Of a stretch of DNA of 64,000 nt, positions 17,120 through 25,844 are shown one piece after another. This stretch comes from Paenibacillus sp. JNUCC-31 (GTDB taxonomy: Bacteria > Bacillota > Bacilli > Paenibacillales > Paenibacillaceae): NCBI RefSeq assembly GCF_014844075.1, contig NZ_CP062165.1, positions 4,340,001 through 4,404,000 on the forward strand, written 5' to 3'. Every line of letters begins with the position of its first letter. Position 1 is the stretch's first letter. A model generated the notes under the pieces. That model saw nothing but the letters and a program-made list of their open reading frames with translations. It was not told the DNA's origin and did not search any database. Position numbers and translations under genes: made by a program.

Positions 17120-17494
17120 TTAATGTTTAATAATATCAATGATTTTGCGTTCTGCATCCTTGGCTTCAGGAATAGGATAAAGCACAAAGACATGATTCAT
17201 TTTTGGATAAACAAAAGTGTTATGGTGTATATATAGAATCACTTTTTGGTCAGCAGAGATCTGATCATTCAAAGTAAACACCTGCATATCCTCAAAAGAA
17301 CGTTCGGTTACTGAGGAGATTAATTTAACTTTACCCAACTCATAAGGCTTAGTATTCTCAACATCCATGTGCTTCAGGTGATTCAGAGTATTTTCTCGCG
17401 TGGATAAATTCTTCTTGGTATCTAATGTTCCAATGTATTTTTCTAAAAGATAGCTCGTTACAGAGCGTCTATTATTATAAATTTGTATGCTCAT
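17120..17494 (-). pseudogene. Internally deleted alpha/beta hydrolase (steryl-acetyl-hydrolase-like)
   Basis: A 124-residue open frame that joins the two ends of a longer esterase. Residues 1-95 look like the normal N-terminus (VFTLNDQISADQKVILYIHHNTFVYP, where the family has an HGG oxyanion motif). Residues from about 97 (MNHVFVLYPIPEAKDAERKI) look like the normal C-terminus around the catalytic His. The central part with the GxSxG nucleophile and the Asp is gone, in frame. Members are usually near 300 residues. The fragment cannot be an active hydrolase. Its MerR-type promoter is intact. Confidence 0.7.
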
Positions 17495-17533
17495 TTAAGG
17501 TTCGTCCTCTCATCATTGAAGTATGATATGTAC

Positions 17534-17565
17534 AGTATAAAGATTGAAGTATACTTCAAGGTCAA
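17534..17565 (-). promoter_or_regulatory. MerR-type promoter of the hydrolase remnant
   Basis: On the minus strand TTGACC (17560-17565) and TATACT (17534-17539) flank a long spacer of 19-20 bases, which carries the perfect palindrome TTGAAGTATACTTCAA (17544-17559). Over-long spacers with a central dyad are the signature of MerR-activated promoters. No merR gene is adjacent. Confidence 0.72.
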
Positions 17566-17797
17566 GGCTATGAAATGGAAATGAAAAGGTGCTTATTTTA
17601 ACATACTACATTACTCGCTAGGATATAGGAATCATAGAAAAAAGTAAGAGCATACCTGTTCGAAATTAAGGATTTTAAAAATAAATAATGAAATTATTAC
17701 TAGATAATCGTTAAATGAGATAGAATTATTCATAATATTATGAAAGGAGCCGATAATGAATAAGGAAATAAATAACTGATAAAAAGGAGAATTACCA

Positions 17798-18355
17798 ATG
17801 TTAAAATGGAACAAAAAAAAATTTTTGATTGGATTATTTTTAGTATGTCTAGTTGTAATTGCAGCATGTTCAGGTAAAGAAAAAACAGATGAGGAGAAAT
17901 TGACAGAGCTTTTAAAAGATACTATTGTGAATTCTGGAAATATCAAAGAATCTTCGTCAGAAGTAGAGCCGCCGACTGTTGAATCTGAACTCAGAGAGAT
18001 TAATAACTTTCTAACTATGGATATCTGGAATGATGGCTTTGTGAACATTAGTTCGTATACTAGGCGTGGGACTGACGCTTTAGGCCAGACCTTGGATATT
18101 GATTTCTTAATTGAGCGTCTAGGTAAATCTATGGAAAAGAAAGCAGAGTATGACACATACATACAAGGATTAGATCCAAAGTATGACGATCTGAAGCAAG
18201 TGTGGACCAAACTTTCAAATGAGACTGACATTCTGTATAACACATTAAAGGATAATAAGCCTACAGCTAATGATGAGGATTATAAATTTGATACCGGATT
18301 GTATTCTCAGTACAAAGATGCTTTTAGTAATGATGTAATGGCACTAAATCCTTAA
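17798..18355 (+). CDS. Putative lipoprotein of unknown function
   Basis: A 185-residue protein with a lipoprotein signal: basic start (MLKWNKKKFLIG), hydrophobic core and the lipobox VIAAC, so Cys24 would be lipidated and the protein held on the outer face of the membrane. The mature part is acidic and helical with no motif I recognise. Its base composition is clearly more AT-rich than that of the flanking sugar genes, and the 300 bases before it hold only the MerR-type promoter and low-GC sequence, so recent acquisition is possible. ATG follows AAAGGAG. A terminator follows at 18396. Confidence 0.8.
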   Translation: MLKWNKKKFLIGLFLVCLVVIAACSGKEKTDEEKLTELLKDTIVNSGNIKESSSEVEPPTVESELREINNFLTMDIWNDGFVNISSYTRRGTDALGQTLDIDFLIERLGKSMEKKAEYDTYIQGLDPKYDDLKQVWTKLSNETDILYNTLKDNKPTANDEDYKFDTGLYSQYKDAFSNDVMALNP

Positions 18356-18395
18356 TTAGTCTCATGATTACATAAAGTTATTAATGGAATCAGCA

Positions 18396-18428
18396 TGGCG
18401 CGGAGCATTTGTTCCGCGTCTTTTTGTT
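18396..18428 (+). terminator. Terminator after the lipoprotein gene
   Basis: GCGCGGA and TTCCGCG stem around GCATTTG, followed by TCTTTTTGTTT. Confidence 0.8.
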
Positions 18429-18527
18429 TAATAGTTGAGATCATCTTTGATTACTCTAAGAAAGGAGTTTGAGCCTCAATCACGAATGATACTAAATTCT
18501 AGGAATATAAACTGAAGGAGTATACAC

Positions 18528-19547
18528 ATGTTCAATCAACCGACAGCTTTACGTTCAGTGCTCAATCCTAAATATCTGGAGTTTGTATTGAGTGATCAAT
18601 ATGACATCGGACCATGGAAAGAATGTTTATTTTGGCTGCGAGGGTTAAATGATACCTACCGGTTACGTACTTCCACTGGAATGTATATTCTTCGTGTCTA
18701 CCGTACAGAAATTACGGAGGAAGATGTTCGTTATGAGTTGGCTTTATTGTCACAATTGAAAGGCACTCTGAGTTCATCTGCACATACCGACATTGGAGAG
18801 TATATCGAGAAAAAGGATCACACCGAATATACGATGCTTGATGCGGCAGAAGGAAAGCGTGTGGCGGTGATGTTTCGCTATATCGAGGGAGCAGAGAATA
18901 ACCTTGAGGATGAGGAATCCTGTTATACCTTTGGTCAGTCTGCCGCTGAATTGCACAGTGCCATGGATCGGGTAACGATGGAGCTGCCACGGTATGAGCT
19001 GGATACGAAGTTCCTGATCGACGAGCCGCTGGAGCGAATCTTGAATTATGTCGGGAAAAGTAGTGAAGCAGTACCATTCCTGAATGCGTTTACACAAACG
19101 TTAAAAGAACGGATTGCTGCCGTATCCAGTCAAGGCCTGGACGTAGGACTGTGCCATGGCGATATGCATGGGAACAATAATGCTTTTCAGCAGGGGAAAC
19201 AGTTTATCCATTACGACTTCGAGTGGGCGGCCCCCGGCTGGCGTGCCTATGATCTGGCTCAGGTGAAGGCTCGAAAGAGACAATCCGGTGAGCGTAAAGC
19301 AGTCTTGTGGGATGCACTCATGGCGGGTTATCGTTCGATTCGAAGCTTCTCCAAGCAGGATGAAGAGGCTGTTGATCTTTTCATCATCGCTCGCAGATTT
19401 TGGGTGATGGGTCTGGATGTTGCGTTTATTGAGAGTGATACGGGCGGGCTGGATTATGGTTCGGATTGGCTGGACAGTTTCATTGAGGAGTTTCGTGAGA
19501 CAGGAATTGTTGTAAGTGATGACTTACAGCAATTATGGATTCAATGA
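18528..19547 (+). CDS. APH/homoserine-kinase-II-like phosphotransferase
   Basis: A 339-residue kinase-like protein. The N-lobe has LRGLNDTYRLRTSTGMYILRVYR with the conserved Lys/Arg region. The catalytic loop is LCHGDMHGNNNAF and the metal-binding Asp is in FIHYDFEWAAPGWRAYDLAQ. This is the aminoglycoside phosphotransferase/SrkA/choline kinase fold, which phosphorylates hydroxyls or protein Ser/Thr; resistance should not be assumed. The last 62 coding bases plus ten bases beyond recur at 24412-24485, where the terminator that normally follows is still present; the copy here has lost it. Confidence 0.85.
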   Translation: MFNQPTALRSVLNPKYLEFVLSDQYDIGPWKECLFWLRGLNDTYRLRTSTGMYILRVYRTEITEEDVRYELALLSQLKGTLSSSAHTDIGEYIEKKDHTEYTMLDAAEGKRVAVMFRYIEGAENNLEDEESCYTFGQSAAELHSAMDRVTMELPRYELDTKFLIDEPLERILNYVGKSSEAVPFLNAFTQTLKERIAAVSSQGLDVGLCHGDMHGNNNAFQQGKQFIHYDFEWAAPGWRAYDLAQVKARKRQSGERKAVLWDALMAGYRSIRSFSKQDEEAVDLFIIARRFWVMGLDVAFIESDTGGLDYGSDWLDSFIEEFRETGIVVSDDLQQLWIQ

Positions 19548-19557
19548 AGAAGGCCTT
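19486..19557 (+). repeat. 72-base direct repeat, copy A (end of the phosphotransferase gene)
   Basis: Matches 24412-24485 at all but three positions: a two-base insertion (CA) and one A/G change. It includes the last 62 coding bases and the first bases after the stop. Confidence 0.85.
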
Positions 19558-19673
19558 CCCCCCGTATCCATTCGGGCACCGATCACGGTTGTGACGGCCA
19601 TGCCTATCGTTTTACTGTATCCGTTCTTGCAAAAATACTTTGTGACTGGACTCACCAGTGGAGGGATAAAAGA

Positions 19674-21248
19674 ATGAAAAAAGTAATGGAAGGCCAGCAA
19701 TGCAAGTTCAAAAACCCGATTATGCCCGGGTTTTATCCAGATCCATCCATATGTCGGGTGGGGGAAGATTTTTATTTGGTGACATCGACTTTTGCCTATT
19801 TTCCTGGCGTTCCGATCTTTCAAAGCCGTGATCTTGTAAATTGGAAACAGATTGGCAATGTGCTGGATCGTCCTTCCCAGTTGAATCTTGAGGGTGCTGG
19901 TCATTCACAGGGCATTTTCGCTCCAACGATTCGTTATCATGAAGGAACCTTCTATATGATTACAACCAATGTATCACATGGCGGGAATTTTGTTGTAACG
20001 GCTACTGATCCGGTGGGGCCATGGTCCGATCCTTATTTTATCGAAGGAGCAGAAGGCATCGACCCCACGATTTTCTTTGATGACGGCAAAGCCTATTATC
20101 TGGGTACACGGCCTTGCTCGCAAGGGGTTCGTTATAACGGGAATTGGGAAGTTTGGCTGAAAGAGCTTGATCTGACGACGATGAAGCTGGTGGGGGACAG
20201 TCATGTGCTCTGGCGCGGGGCGATGGTGGATGTCATTTGGCCGGAAGGACCGCATCTGTATAAAATCGATGAATATTACTATTTGTTGATTGCAGAAGGA
20301 GGTACAGGACCGAACCATGCCGTGACTGTTGCTCGCAGCAAAAGCTTGACTGAAGGATTCGTCGGAAATCCAAACAATCCGATTATTACGCATCGCCATT
20401 TGGGCAAGCGTTACCCCATTGTTAATGTGGGACATGCCGACCTGGTGCAGGGTGCGAACGGTCAATGGTTCATGGTCATGCTGGCTTCCCGTCCGTATGG
20501 AGGAAGCTTTAGCAACTTGGGCCGGGAGACGTTCCTCGCTTCGGTCGATTGGGAGGACGGATGGCCGGTAGTGAATGAAGGTCGCGGAATCCTGGAGGAG
20601 CAGGGCATTGTTAGCTTGACACCCGCTCCCGTCGAGCCGCCATTGCGAACCGACCACTTTGACAGTGATAAACTGGGCTTGCAGTGGATGTTCCTGCGCA
20701 ATCCCCAGAAGGACCTCTATTCATTAACCGAGCGAAAAGGATACCTGAGGCTGAAGCTGAAACCGCAAACATTGAAAGAGAAAGAGAATTCCAGCTTTGT
20801 TTGCCTGAGGCAAAGGCATATGGATTACGTGGCAGGCACAGTGATGGAATTTGTGCCCCAAAGCGTTCATGAGACGGCTGGTCTTGTCGTCATTCAGAAT
20901 GATCAATATCATGTTCGGATTGAGCGTGCGATGACCGAGCAGCAGCAGGTGCTGCGCGTGATGTCCTGGATCGACGGTCAGGAAACCCGCATTGCGCAAA
21001 TCATGCTGGACAGCGATGCTTCGCGAGTGTATATCAAAATGGCTGCATTAGGACAGCAGCTCAGTTTTTACTTCAGCACGGATGGAAGTCAGTATCATCT
21101 GGTTGCAGAACAGGTGGATACGAGCAGCTTGAGTACCGAGGTGGCCGGGGGCTTCGTTGGCTGCTGTATAGGCATGTTTAGCACCAGCAATGGCGAGCCA
21201 TCGGATCAGGTAGCCGATTTTGACTGGTTTGAATACGGCTCCTACTAA
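19674..21248 (+). CDS. GH43 beta-xylosidase/alpha-arabinofuranosidase family enzyme
   Basis: A 524-residue two-domain GH43 protein. The five-bladed propeller has the general base Asp in FYPDPSICRV, the pKa-modulating Asp in GIDPTIFFDDGKAYYLGTR and the general acid Glu in WPEGPHLYKI. From about residue 325 a beta-sandwich domain (LGLQWMFLRNPQKDLYSL, LRLKLKPQTL) is present, as in the subfamilies with beta-xylosidase and arabinofuranosidase activity. No signal peptide, so imported xylo- or arabino-oligosaccharides are the likely substrates. ATG 19674 follows GGAGGG. It stands alone within the block bounded by direct repeats. Confidence 0.93.
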   Translation: MKKVMEGQQCKFKNPIMPGFYPDPSICRVGEDFYLVTSTFAYFPGVPIFQSRDLVNWKQIGNVLDRPSQLNLEGAGHSQGIFAPTIRYHEGTFYMITTNVSHGGNFVVTATDPVGPWSDPYFIEGAEGIDPTIFFDDGKAYYLGTRPCSQGVRYNGNWEVWLKELDLTTMKLVGDSHVLWRGAMVDVIWPEGPHLYKIDEYYYLLIAEGGTGPNHAVTVARSKSLTEGFVGNPNNPIITHRHLGKRYPIVNVGHADLVQGANGQWFMVMLASRPYGGSFSNLGRETFLASVDWEDGWPVVNEGRGILEEQGIVSLTPAPVEPPLRTDHFDSDKLGLQWMFLRNPQKDLYSLTERKGYLRLKLKPQTLKEKENSSFVCLRQRHMDYVAGTVMEFVPQSVHETAGLVVIQNDQYHVRIERAMTEQQQVLRVMSWIDGQETRIAQIMLDSDASRVYIKMAALGQQLSFYFSTDGSQYHLVAEQVDTSSLSTEVAGGFVGCCIGMFSTSNGEPSDQVADFDWFEYGSY

Positions 21249-21359
21249 CGGTGCCGATAACTTTCAGAAAGATCATCACGGGATGAGGGGAGTCCCTTTC
21301 AATATGTTATATGTTATGATATTTGCATCTTCAAAAGTTCGATTGAAGGGGCATAGCGT

Positions 21360-21689
21360 ATGAATCAGAGCATACAACAGTTTAAAGCGGATTTTTTCAA
21401 AGCGTTGGCGCATCCGATGCGGATTCAGATTCTGGAGCTGTTGAGCGAAGGGGCGAAGAACGTTAACGAGTTGCAAAGTATTCTAGGCTCGGAAGGCTCA
21501 GCTGTCTCGCAGCAGTTGGCTGTATTACGCAGTAAAAATGTTGTGCAAGGACTGAAAGAAGGGACCACGGTCATATACTCTCTGCGGGACCCCTTGATTA
21601 AAGACTTGCTGGTGGTCACCAAACAGATTTTTGATAATCATCTGGTCGATGCCATTTCCATGTTGGAAGATATACGAAAAGAAACATAA
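21360..21689 (+). CDS. ArsR-family winged-helix regulator
   Basis: A 109-residue ArsR/SmtB-type repressor: FFKALAHPMRIQILELL, then NVNELQSILGSEGSAVSQQLAVLRSKNVVQGLKEGTTVIYSL, the usual HTH and wing. It lacks the CxC metal site of ArsR/CadC, so it may sense another ligand through C-terminal residues (DNHLVDAISMLEDI). It precedes a SulP transporter gene by 167 bases, with an operator-like dyad between them; this ArsR-SulP pairing occurs in other Bacillales to my knowledge. It likely represses the transporter. Confidence 0.9.
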   Translation: MNQSIQQFKADFFKALAHPMRIQILELLSEGAKNVNELQSILGSEGSAVSQQLAVLRSKNVVQGLKEGTTVIYSLRDPLIKDLLVVTKQIFDNHLVDAISMLEDIRKET

Positions 21690-21803
21690 ACACATTAAAC
21701 AAGAGGAACCGGAAGTAAATTCAGGTAACTTCTTGTTTTTTGTGTTGTGGGCCTGCATGACATGTGAGGAGTAAGATTGACAGGGGATCGACTAGGGAGT
21801 AGT

Positions 21804-21838
21804 CTTCATATTATATTCAAATATTCAAATATATGAAG
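21804..21838 (+). promoter_or_regulatory. Dyad upstream of sulP, candidate ArsR operator
   Basis: CTTCATAT (21804-21811) and ATATGAAG (21831-21838) are exact inverted copies, and TTCAAATATATGAA (21824-21837) is a near-palindrome. The site lies 20-50 bases before the SulP start. Confidence 0.55.
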
Positions 21839-21856
21839 AAAAGAAGGTTAGTGTAG

Positions 21857-23689
21857 ATGAAATGGATGGGGAGATATGCAGGTTACAATGCTGCCGCTTT
21901 TCGCAAGGATCTGTTATCAGGGCTGATTGTAGGAATTATTGCGATTCCACTGGGTATGGCGTTTGCCATCGCTTCCGGGGTCAAACCAGAGTATGGCTTG
22001 TATACAACGGTGATTGCAGGTATTCTCATTTCTTTGCTGGGTGGGTCTAAGTTCCAGATTGGCGGACCAACGGGTGCATTCATTCCAATCCTCTTCGCAA
22101 TTGTGATGCAATATGGATACGAAAATCTATTGATTGCCGGGATCATGGCCGGATTGATACTTGTAGTGATGGGGCTGTTTAAACTTGGCGCATTGATCAA
22201 ATTCATACCACGACCTGTGACCATCGGTTTTACGGCGGGTATTGCCGTTATTATTTTCAGTGGGCAGATTGCTAATTTCCTGGGATTAAGCGGGATTAAA
22301 AAACACGAGGATTTTTGGTCCAATATGAAAGAAATCGGGATGCATATCTCAACCGTTAATATATACAGTTTGCTGACAGCAGGCAGTTGTCTGGCTGTTA
22401 TTTTGCTTGTGCCGAGGTTTGCGCCGAAGGTGCCTGCCTCACTGGTCGGGCTGGTTCTTTCGACGATAGTCGCAGCGTTCTTTTTTGAAGGACAGATTGC
22501 TACGATCGGATCGTCCTTTGGTGCCATACCTAACTCCTTGCCCCAGTTTCATGTGCCGGAGATCACTTGGGAGCGAATTGTAAACTTGCTGCAACCCGCA
22601 TTTGTCATCGCCATGTTGGGTGGAATCGAATCGCTGCTGTCTGCTGTTGTTGCCGATGGCATGACCGGAAGCCGGCATAATAGCAATCGAGAGCTGATTG
22701 GGCAGGGGATCGCCAACCTGGTGACCCCGCTATTCGGTGGTATTCCCGCAACAGGAGCGATTGCACGTACAGCAACGAATATCAAATCCGGCGCGGTATC
22801 CCCATTTTCGGGGGTTATTCATGGCGTAGTCGTTCTACTGGTACTCGTTCTGTTCGCACCGTATGCATCTCACATTCCACTTGCCAGTATGGCTCCAGTC
22901 CTGATGATGGTTGCCTGGAATATGAGTGAACGGAAATCGTTCATGCATGTAATGAAAACCAAAACGAGCGATTCGCTTGTGCTACTCATTACCTTCTTGC
23001 TCACTGTATTTACAAGTTTAACAACGGCGGTAGAGGTTGGGTTGGTTCTGGCTGTTCTTTTATTCGTAAAGCGGATGAGTGAGATGTTGAAGGTTGCCAA
23101 AGTATTGCCCGATCCCGATCATAAACATGAGAAAGTCATGGCCCACATGGTTCAGGAGGGACATGACTGTCCGCAGATCAGCCTTTATACAATTGAAGGG
23201 CCACTTTTTTTCGGCGCAGCGGATGGTTTTGAGAAGTCGGTCATGGAATCGATTCATCGACGACCGGGTACTTTGTTGTTGCGCATGAGCAAGGTGCCCT
23301 TTATGGATACGACGGGGGAATCCAATCTGGCCAGAGTTGTCAAACATATGGAGAGATCTGGCGGAAGAGTTCTGCTATCAGGCATTCAGGCTCAACCCCT
23401 TGAGATGATGAAAAGAACGGGATTGATTGGACGGATCAGGCCAGAGCATATGTTCGAGCGTACAGGTGAAGCGATCAATGATGCATTAATGCATCTGGAT
23501 GTTCAGAAATGTAGGGGATGCAAGCATTTTGCCTTTCGTGAGTGTGCTGCTTTGTCGAGTTCAGGTCCAATCTTGAGCGTAAGAGCCTGTTGGAGCAGTG
23601 AAAGGGAGTCAAAGCAAACAGCTTTCAACAGCAATAATCAAAAACGATCCATTCATAATTTTGTAAGAGAAACCGATAACAAATCCTGA
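21857..23689 (+). CDS. SulP-family anion transporter with STAS domain and C-terminal Cys cluster
   Basis: A 610-residue SLC26/SulP transporter. The membrane domain (about residues 15-400) includes GLIVGIIAIPLGMAFAIASGVKPEYGLY, GGSKFQIGGPTGAFIPI and GGIPATGAIARTATNIKSGA. The C-terminal STAS domain (about 445-550) includes LLRMSKVPFMDTTGESNL. Family members move sulfate, bicarbonate or other anions, usually with sodium or protons. After the STAS domain comes a tail with CRGCKHFAFRECAAL and a fourth Cys in VRACW, a possible metal or redox site. Preceded by an ArsR gene; followed by a strong terminator. Confidence 0.93.
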   Translation: MKWMGRYAGYNAAAFRKDLLSGLIVGIIAIPLGMAFAIASGVKPEYGLYTTVIAGILISLLGGSKFQIGGPTGAFIPILFAIVMQYGYENLLIAGIMAGLILVVMGLFKLGALIKFIPRPVTIGFTAGIAVIIFSGQIANFLGLSGIKKHEDFWSNMKEIGMHISTVNIYSLLTAGSCLAVILLVPRFAPKVPASLVGLVLSTIVAAFFFEGQIATIGSSFGAIPNSLPQFHVPEITWERIVNLLQPAFVIAMLGGIESLLSAVVADGMTGSRHNSNRELIGQGIANLVTPLFGGIPATGAIARTATNIKSGAVSPFSGVIHGVVVLLVLVLFAPYASHIPLASMAPVLMMVAWNMSERKSFMHVMKTKTSDSLVLLITFLLTVFTSLTTAVEVGLVLAVLLFVKRMSEMLKVAKVLPDPDHKHEKVMAHMVQEGHDCPQISLYTIEGPLFFGAADGFEKSVMESIHRRPGTLLLRMSKVPFMDTTGESNLARVVKHMERSGGRVLLSGIQAQPLEMMKRTGLIGRIRPEHMFERTGEAINDALMHLDVQKCRGCKHFAFRECAALSSSGPILSVRACWSSERESKQTAFNSNNQKRSIHNFVRETDNKS

Positions 23690-23989
23690 TTGCAGGAATT
23701 TCTATTTTTGGAACGTTATTAAGCCTTGCTTTATGTAAAGCATAAACCAAAGGATAAATTGTCGAAAAGAAAAGACACTTGTTTTAAAACCGTTGATCTC
23801 AAAGAAAAATCAACGGTTTTTTATGCTTTGGAGGAGGATAAGAACAAATTTGTTTAAGAAGTTGTCTAAATGGTGGTATTTTTTTGGTGTAAGTTCTTGT
23901 TCCAAGCCAAGTAAAAGAACTTGGTACTATTGCCGAATTAGTTGAAGAAGGGAGGTCTCCTGATGCATTTCAATTCATTCAGTGATCTG
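23690..23989 (+). other. Terminator and short coding debris after sulP
   Basis: AAACCGTTGAT (from 23788) pairs with ATCAACGGTTT, followed by TTTTA, ending near 23822: a strong terminator. Beyond it, near 23909-23981, a short frame reads VKELGTIAELVEEGRSPDAF before a stop with no start or ribosome site. It looks like the end of a lost gene, which I cannot identify. Confidence 0.5.
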
Positions 23990-24373
23990 TTATGGTTTAA
24001 TATTGACACTTGTAGCATACCAGTGCCCGTTCTTGATTTTTAAATTAATTGTTAGCGGCTCACGAAATCCAAAGTTAGGCTGATTATATTCGTGAGTTAC
24101 GAATACCTTAGCTATAAAAAAGAAATGTAATGGGAACGCGGCACCTATTTTATGATTTTCGGGTTCATATGAAAAATTGTCTGAAGTATCGCCTCGTGCT
24201 ATTAAATTTGTTTTATCAAAGACAGATTGACTCATGTATTCTACATAGTTACTGTCTGATTCCAAGGACTTTTCCAAGATAATTTTAGTATCCTTCGCTA
24301 TCCAAACACCAAACGAAATGTAAATTAATGCGAACAAAAAAATAAGTGTTAGGAACCATTTCTTTTTATTCAT
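23990..24373 (-). CDS. Membrane-anchored protein of unknown function
   Basis: A 127-residue protein: basic start MNKKKWF, one membrane segment (LTLIFLFALIYISFGVWIA, residues 8-27), then an extracytoplasmic domain with no Cys and a beta-rich end (EPLTINLKIKNGHWYATSVNI). An AGGAGG box seven bases before the ATG supports it. I do not recognise the family. It lies just inside the right repeat of the 4.85 kb block, opposite in orientation to GH43, arsR and sulP. Confidence 0.72.
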   Translation of the reverse strand: MNKKKWFLTLIFLFALIYISFGVWIAKDTKIILEKSLESDSNYVEYMSQSVFDKTNLIARGDTSDNFSYEPENHKIGAAFPLHFFFIAKVFVTHEYNQPNFGFREPLTINLKIKNGHWYATSVNIKP

Positions 24374-24411
24374 AATTAGTCCTCCTATACTAAAAAGTTG
24401 GTACAGTTATT

Positions 24412-24485
24412 AGGAGTTTCGTGAGACAGGAATTGTTCAGTAAGTGATGACTTACAGCAATTATGGATTCGATGAAGAAGGCCTT
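24412..24485 (+). repeat. 74-base direct repeat, copy B (detached end of the phosphotransferase gene)
   Basis: Repeats 19486-19557 nearly exactly, but here it is not attached to the rest of the gene. It retains the downstream terminator: GGCCTTCTGGA and TTCCAGAGGGCC stem, then TGTTTTATTTT (24480-24516). The original gene end was therefore probably here. Confidence 0.85.
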
Positions 24486-24537
24486 CTGGATGGTTCCAGA
24501 GGGCCTGTTTTATTTTATAAAATGAATTTCATGACCT

Positions 24538-25527
24538 TTAGCTCGATGAGGACGAAGCAACGACGGCGGCCGAAGTTGCAGCAGCGGCCATGGCAGCCTG
24601 TTGAGCGATGATAATGTTGGTGATGCTAGTAGAGACTGTCGTGGTCAGAACGCCGTTTCGCAGATCCTCCACATATTGAACCGCCACCAGCGAAGATGAG
24701 AGCAGCAGCAATTCCTGTTTGTTGATCGACCAGGCACCGAAGCCCTTCTGTGTACGCAACGATTCATACGTTTCCTCAACTTGTTCTACAAGCGTATTTC
24801 TGTCAGCAGGCAGCAGAGAGAGTATCCCCAGAGAGGGCAGGGTGTACAGTTTGTCCATTCGTATCTCCCGACTGCGGAACGCTTCGTTTAATGCGAGTAC
24901 ACGAGTACCCGCCTCCGGATTGTCATCTCCTAGGACCAGCACCTGCGTTAATGCCTGCACGCTGTTCCCCGGTGAGAATACAGGTTTTAGTTCAGTATAG
25001 AGCTGCTCCATACGGTCCACACCGGATTCCATGTCGAGATCGGAAAGGGCCAGCATGGCAGCGAAAATATAGTCGTCCTGTCCAGTAAGAAAGCGGTGTT
25101 GGTTTTTCATGTGATCATAAAATGCTTTCGCTCGTTCTACCTTATGCTCGAACGAATCAGGCGTCGCATGAGCCGCGATCTGATAAGCGGCAATGACCAG
25201 ATAATCAGATGTACGAAATTTGATTTTTTTCATCAAATCATAGATCAGAAGGGTGTCTGTCAGTTTCGTTTCCTGATCTGTCGTAAGCGAGAGCATGGTG
25301 GCGACGCTGATCGCCAAATTTCCCCTGAAGGCTGAAAAGAGATTGGTGTTTTGCTTAATCAATTCATGGCTTTGACGGATGGCTTCACCATCGGCTTGTT
25401 TATTTTCCGTTGCATATAGCAGGGCCGCCAGACGTTGCATCATCACATTTTGCCACTTGAATGACTTTTTGATGATCTGAGTGTTGGAAACGAATAGTTC
25501 GACTCGTGCTGCATGTTGCTGTTGCAT
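24538..25527 (-). CDS. DUF4003 family protein
   Basis: A 329-residue soluble, mostly helical protein that I recognise as DUF4003, found in Bacillales and without a known function. The core includes FRGNLAISVATMLSL, DYLVIAAYQIAAHA, FLTGQDDYIFAAMLALSDLD and LPSLGILSLLP. The end is Ala- and Ser-rich (AAMAAAATSAAVVASSSSS), a low-complexity tail. The start is the internal ATG at 25527, seven bases after GGGAGG, instead of the upstream start at 25554. It is convergent with the detached phosphotransferase end. Confidence 0.85.
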   Translation of the reverse strand: MQQQHAARVELFVSNTQIIKKSFKWQNVMMQRLAALLYATENKQADGEAIRQSHELIKQNTNLFSAFRGNLAISVATMLSLTTDQETKLTDTLLIYDLMKKIKFRTSDYLVIAAYQIAAHATPDSFEHKVERAKAFYDHMKNQHRFLTGQDDYIFAAMLALSDLDMESGVDRMEQLYTELKPVFSPGNSVQALTQVLVLGDDNPEAGTRVLALNEAFRSREIRMDKLYTLPSLGILSLLPADRNTLVEQVEETYESLRTQKGFGAWSINKQELLLLSSSLVAVQYVEDLRNGVLTTTVSTSITNIIIAQQAAMAAAATSAAVVASSSSS

Positions 25528-25595
25528 TAGCAGACCTCCCAAGTGATTGAACATTTTCCCCAGTTTACTATAAATGCATATGCTTACACAGCGCT

Positions 25596-25820
25596 TTATT
25601 TGATGTAGCTAGCAAAGTTGAACTGGACTATTTCAAATTGTTCTGCTCCCAATAATCCCCATGGGGTAAATAAATGATCTGAATATGTATTCTTAAATTC
25701 AATATGAGGGTGCTTTTCGAAAAATAGGTACAGTGCCGCATGAATGAGAAAAATATATCCAGTACCCAGAACGTAATCGTCGGGTAAGAACTGAAAATCA
25801 GTGGAACGATGATGGTTCAC
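25596..25820 (-). CDS. Short ORF of unknown nature downstream of the methyltransferase
   Basis: A 74-codon frame from GTG with an AAAGG-like but weak ribosome site. The composition (DDYVLGTGYIFLIHAALYLFFEKHPHIEF) resembles real protein more than a shadow frame, and it lies 24 bases after the methyltransferase on the same strand. I do not recognise it; it may be the end of a truncated gene. Confidence 0.35.
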   Translation of the reverse strand: MNHHRSTDFQFLPDDYVLGTGYIFLIHAALYLFFEKHPHIEFKNTYSDHLFTPWGLLGAEQFEIVQFNFASYIK

Positions 25821-25844
25821 TTGCCTTTTTAAGGACTTTTTGTT

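Noticed and set aside
17632..18243. Minus-strand frame of 203 codons opposite the AT-rich lipoprotein gene.
   Set aside because: The plus-strand gene has a ribosome site and a lipobox. The minus frame is a low-complexity Ser/Phe/Ile product without a start signal.
18528..19547. Aminoglycoside resistance gene.
   Set aside because: Only the fold is shared. The sequence is closer in feel to homoserine-kinase-II/SrkA-type kinases and has no resistance-specific features I can identify.
21883..22527. Minus-strand frame of 214 codons.
   Set aside because: Antisense to the SulP membrane domain; no ribosome site.
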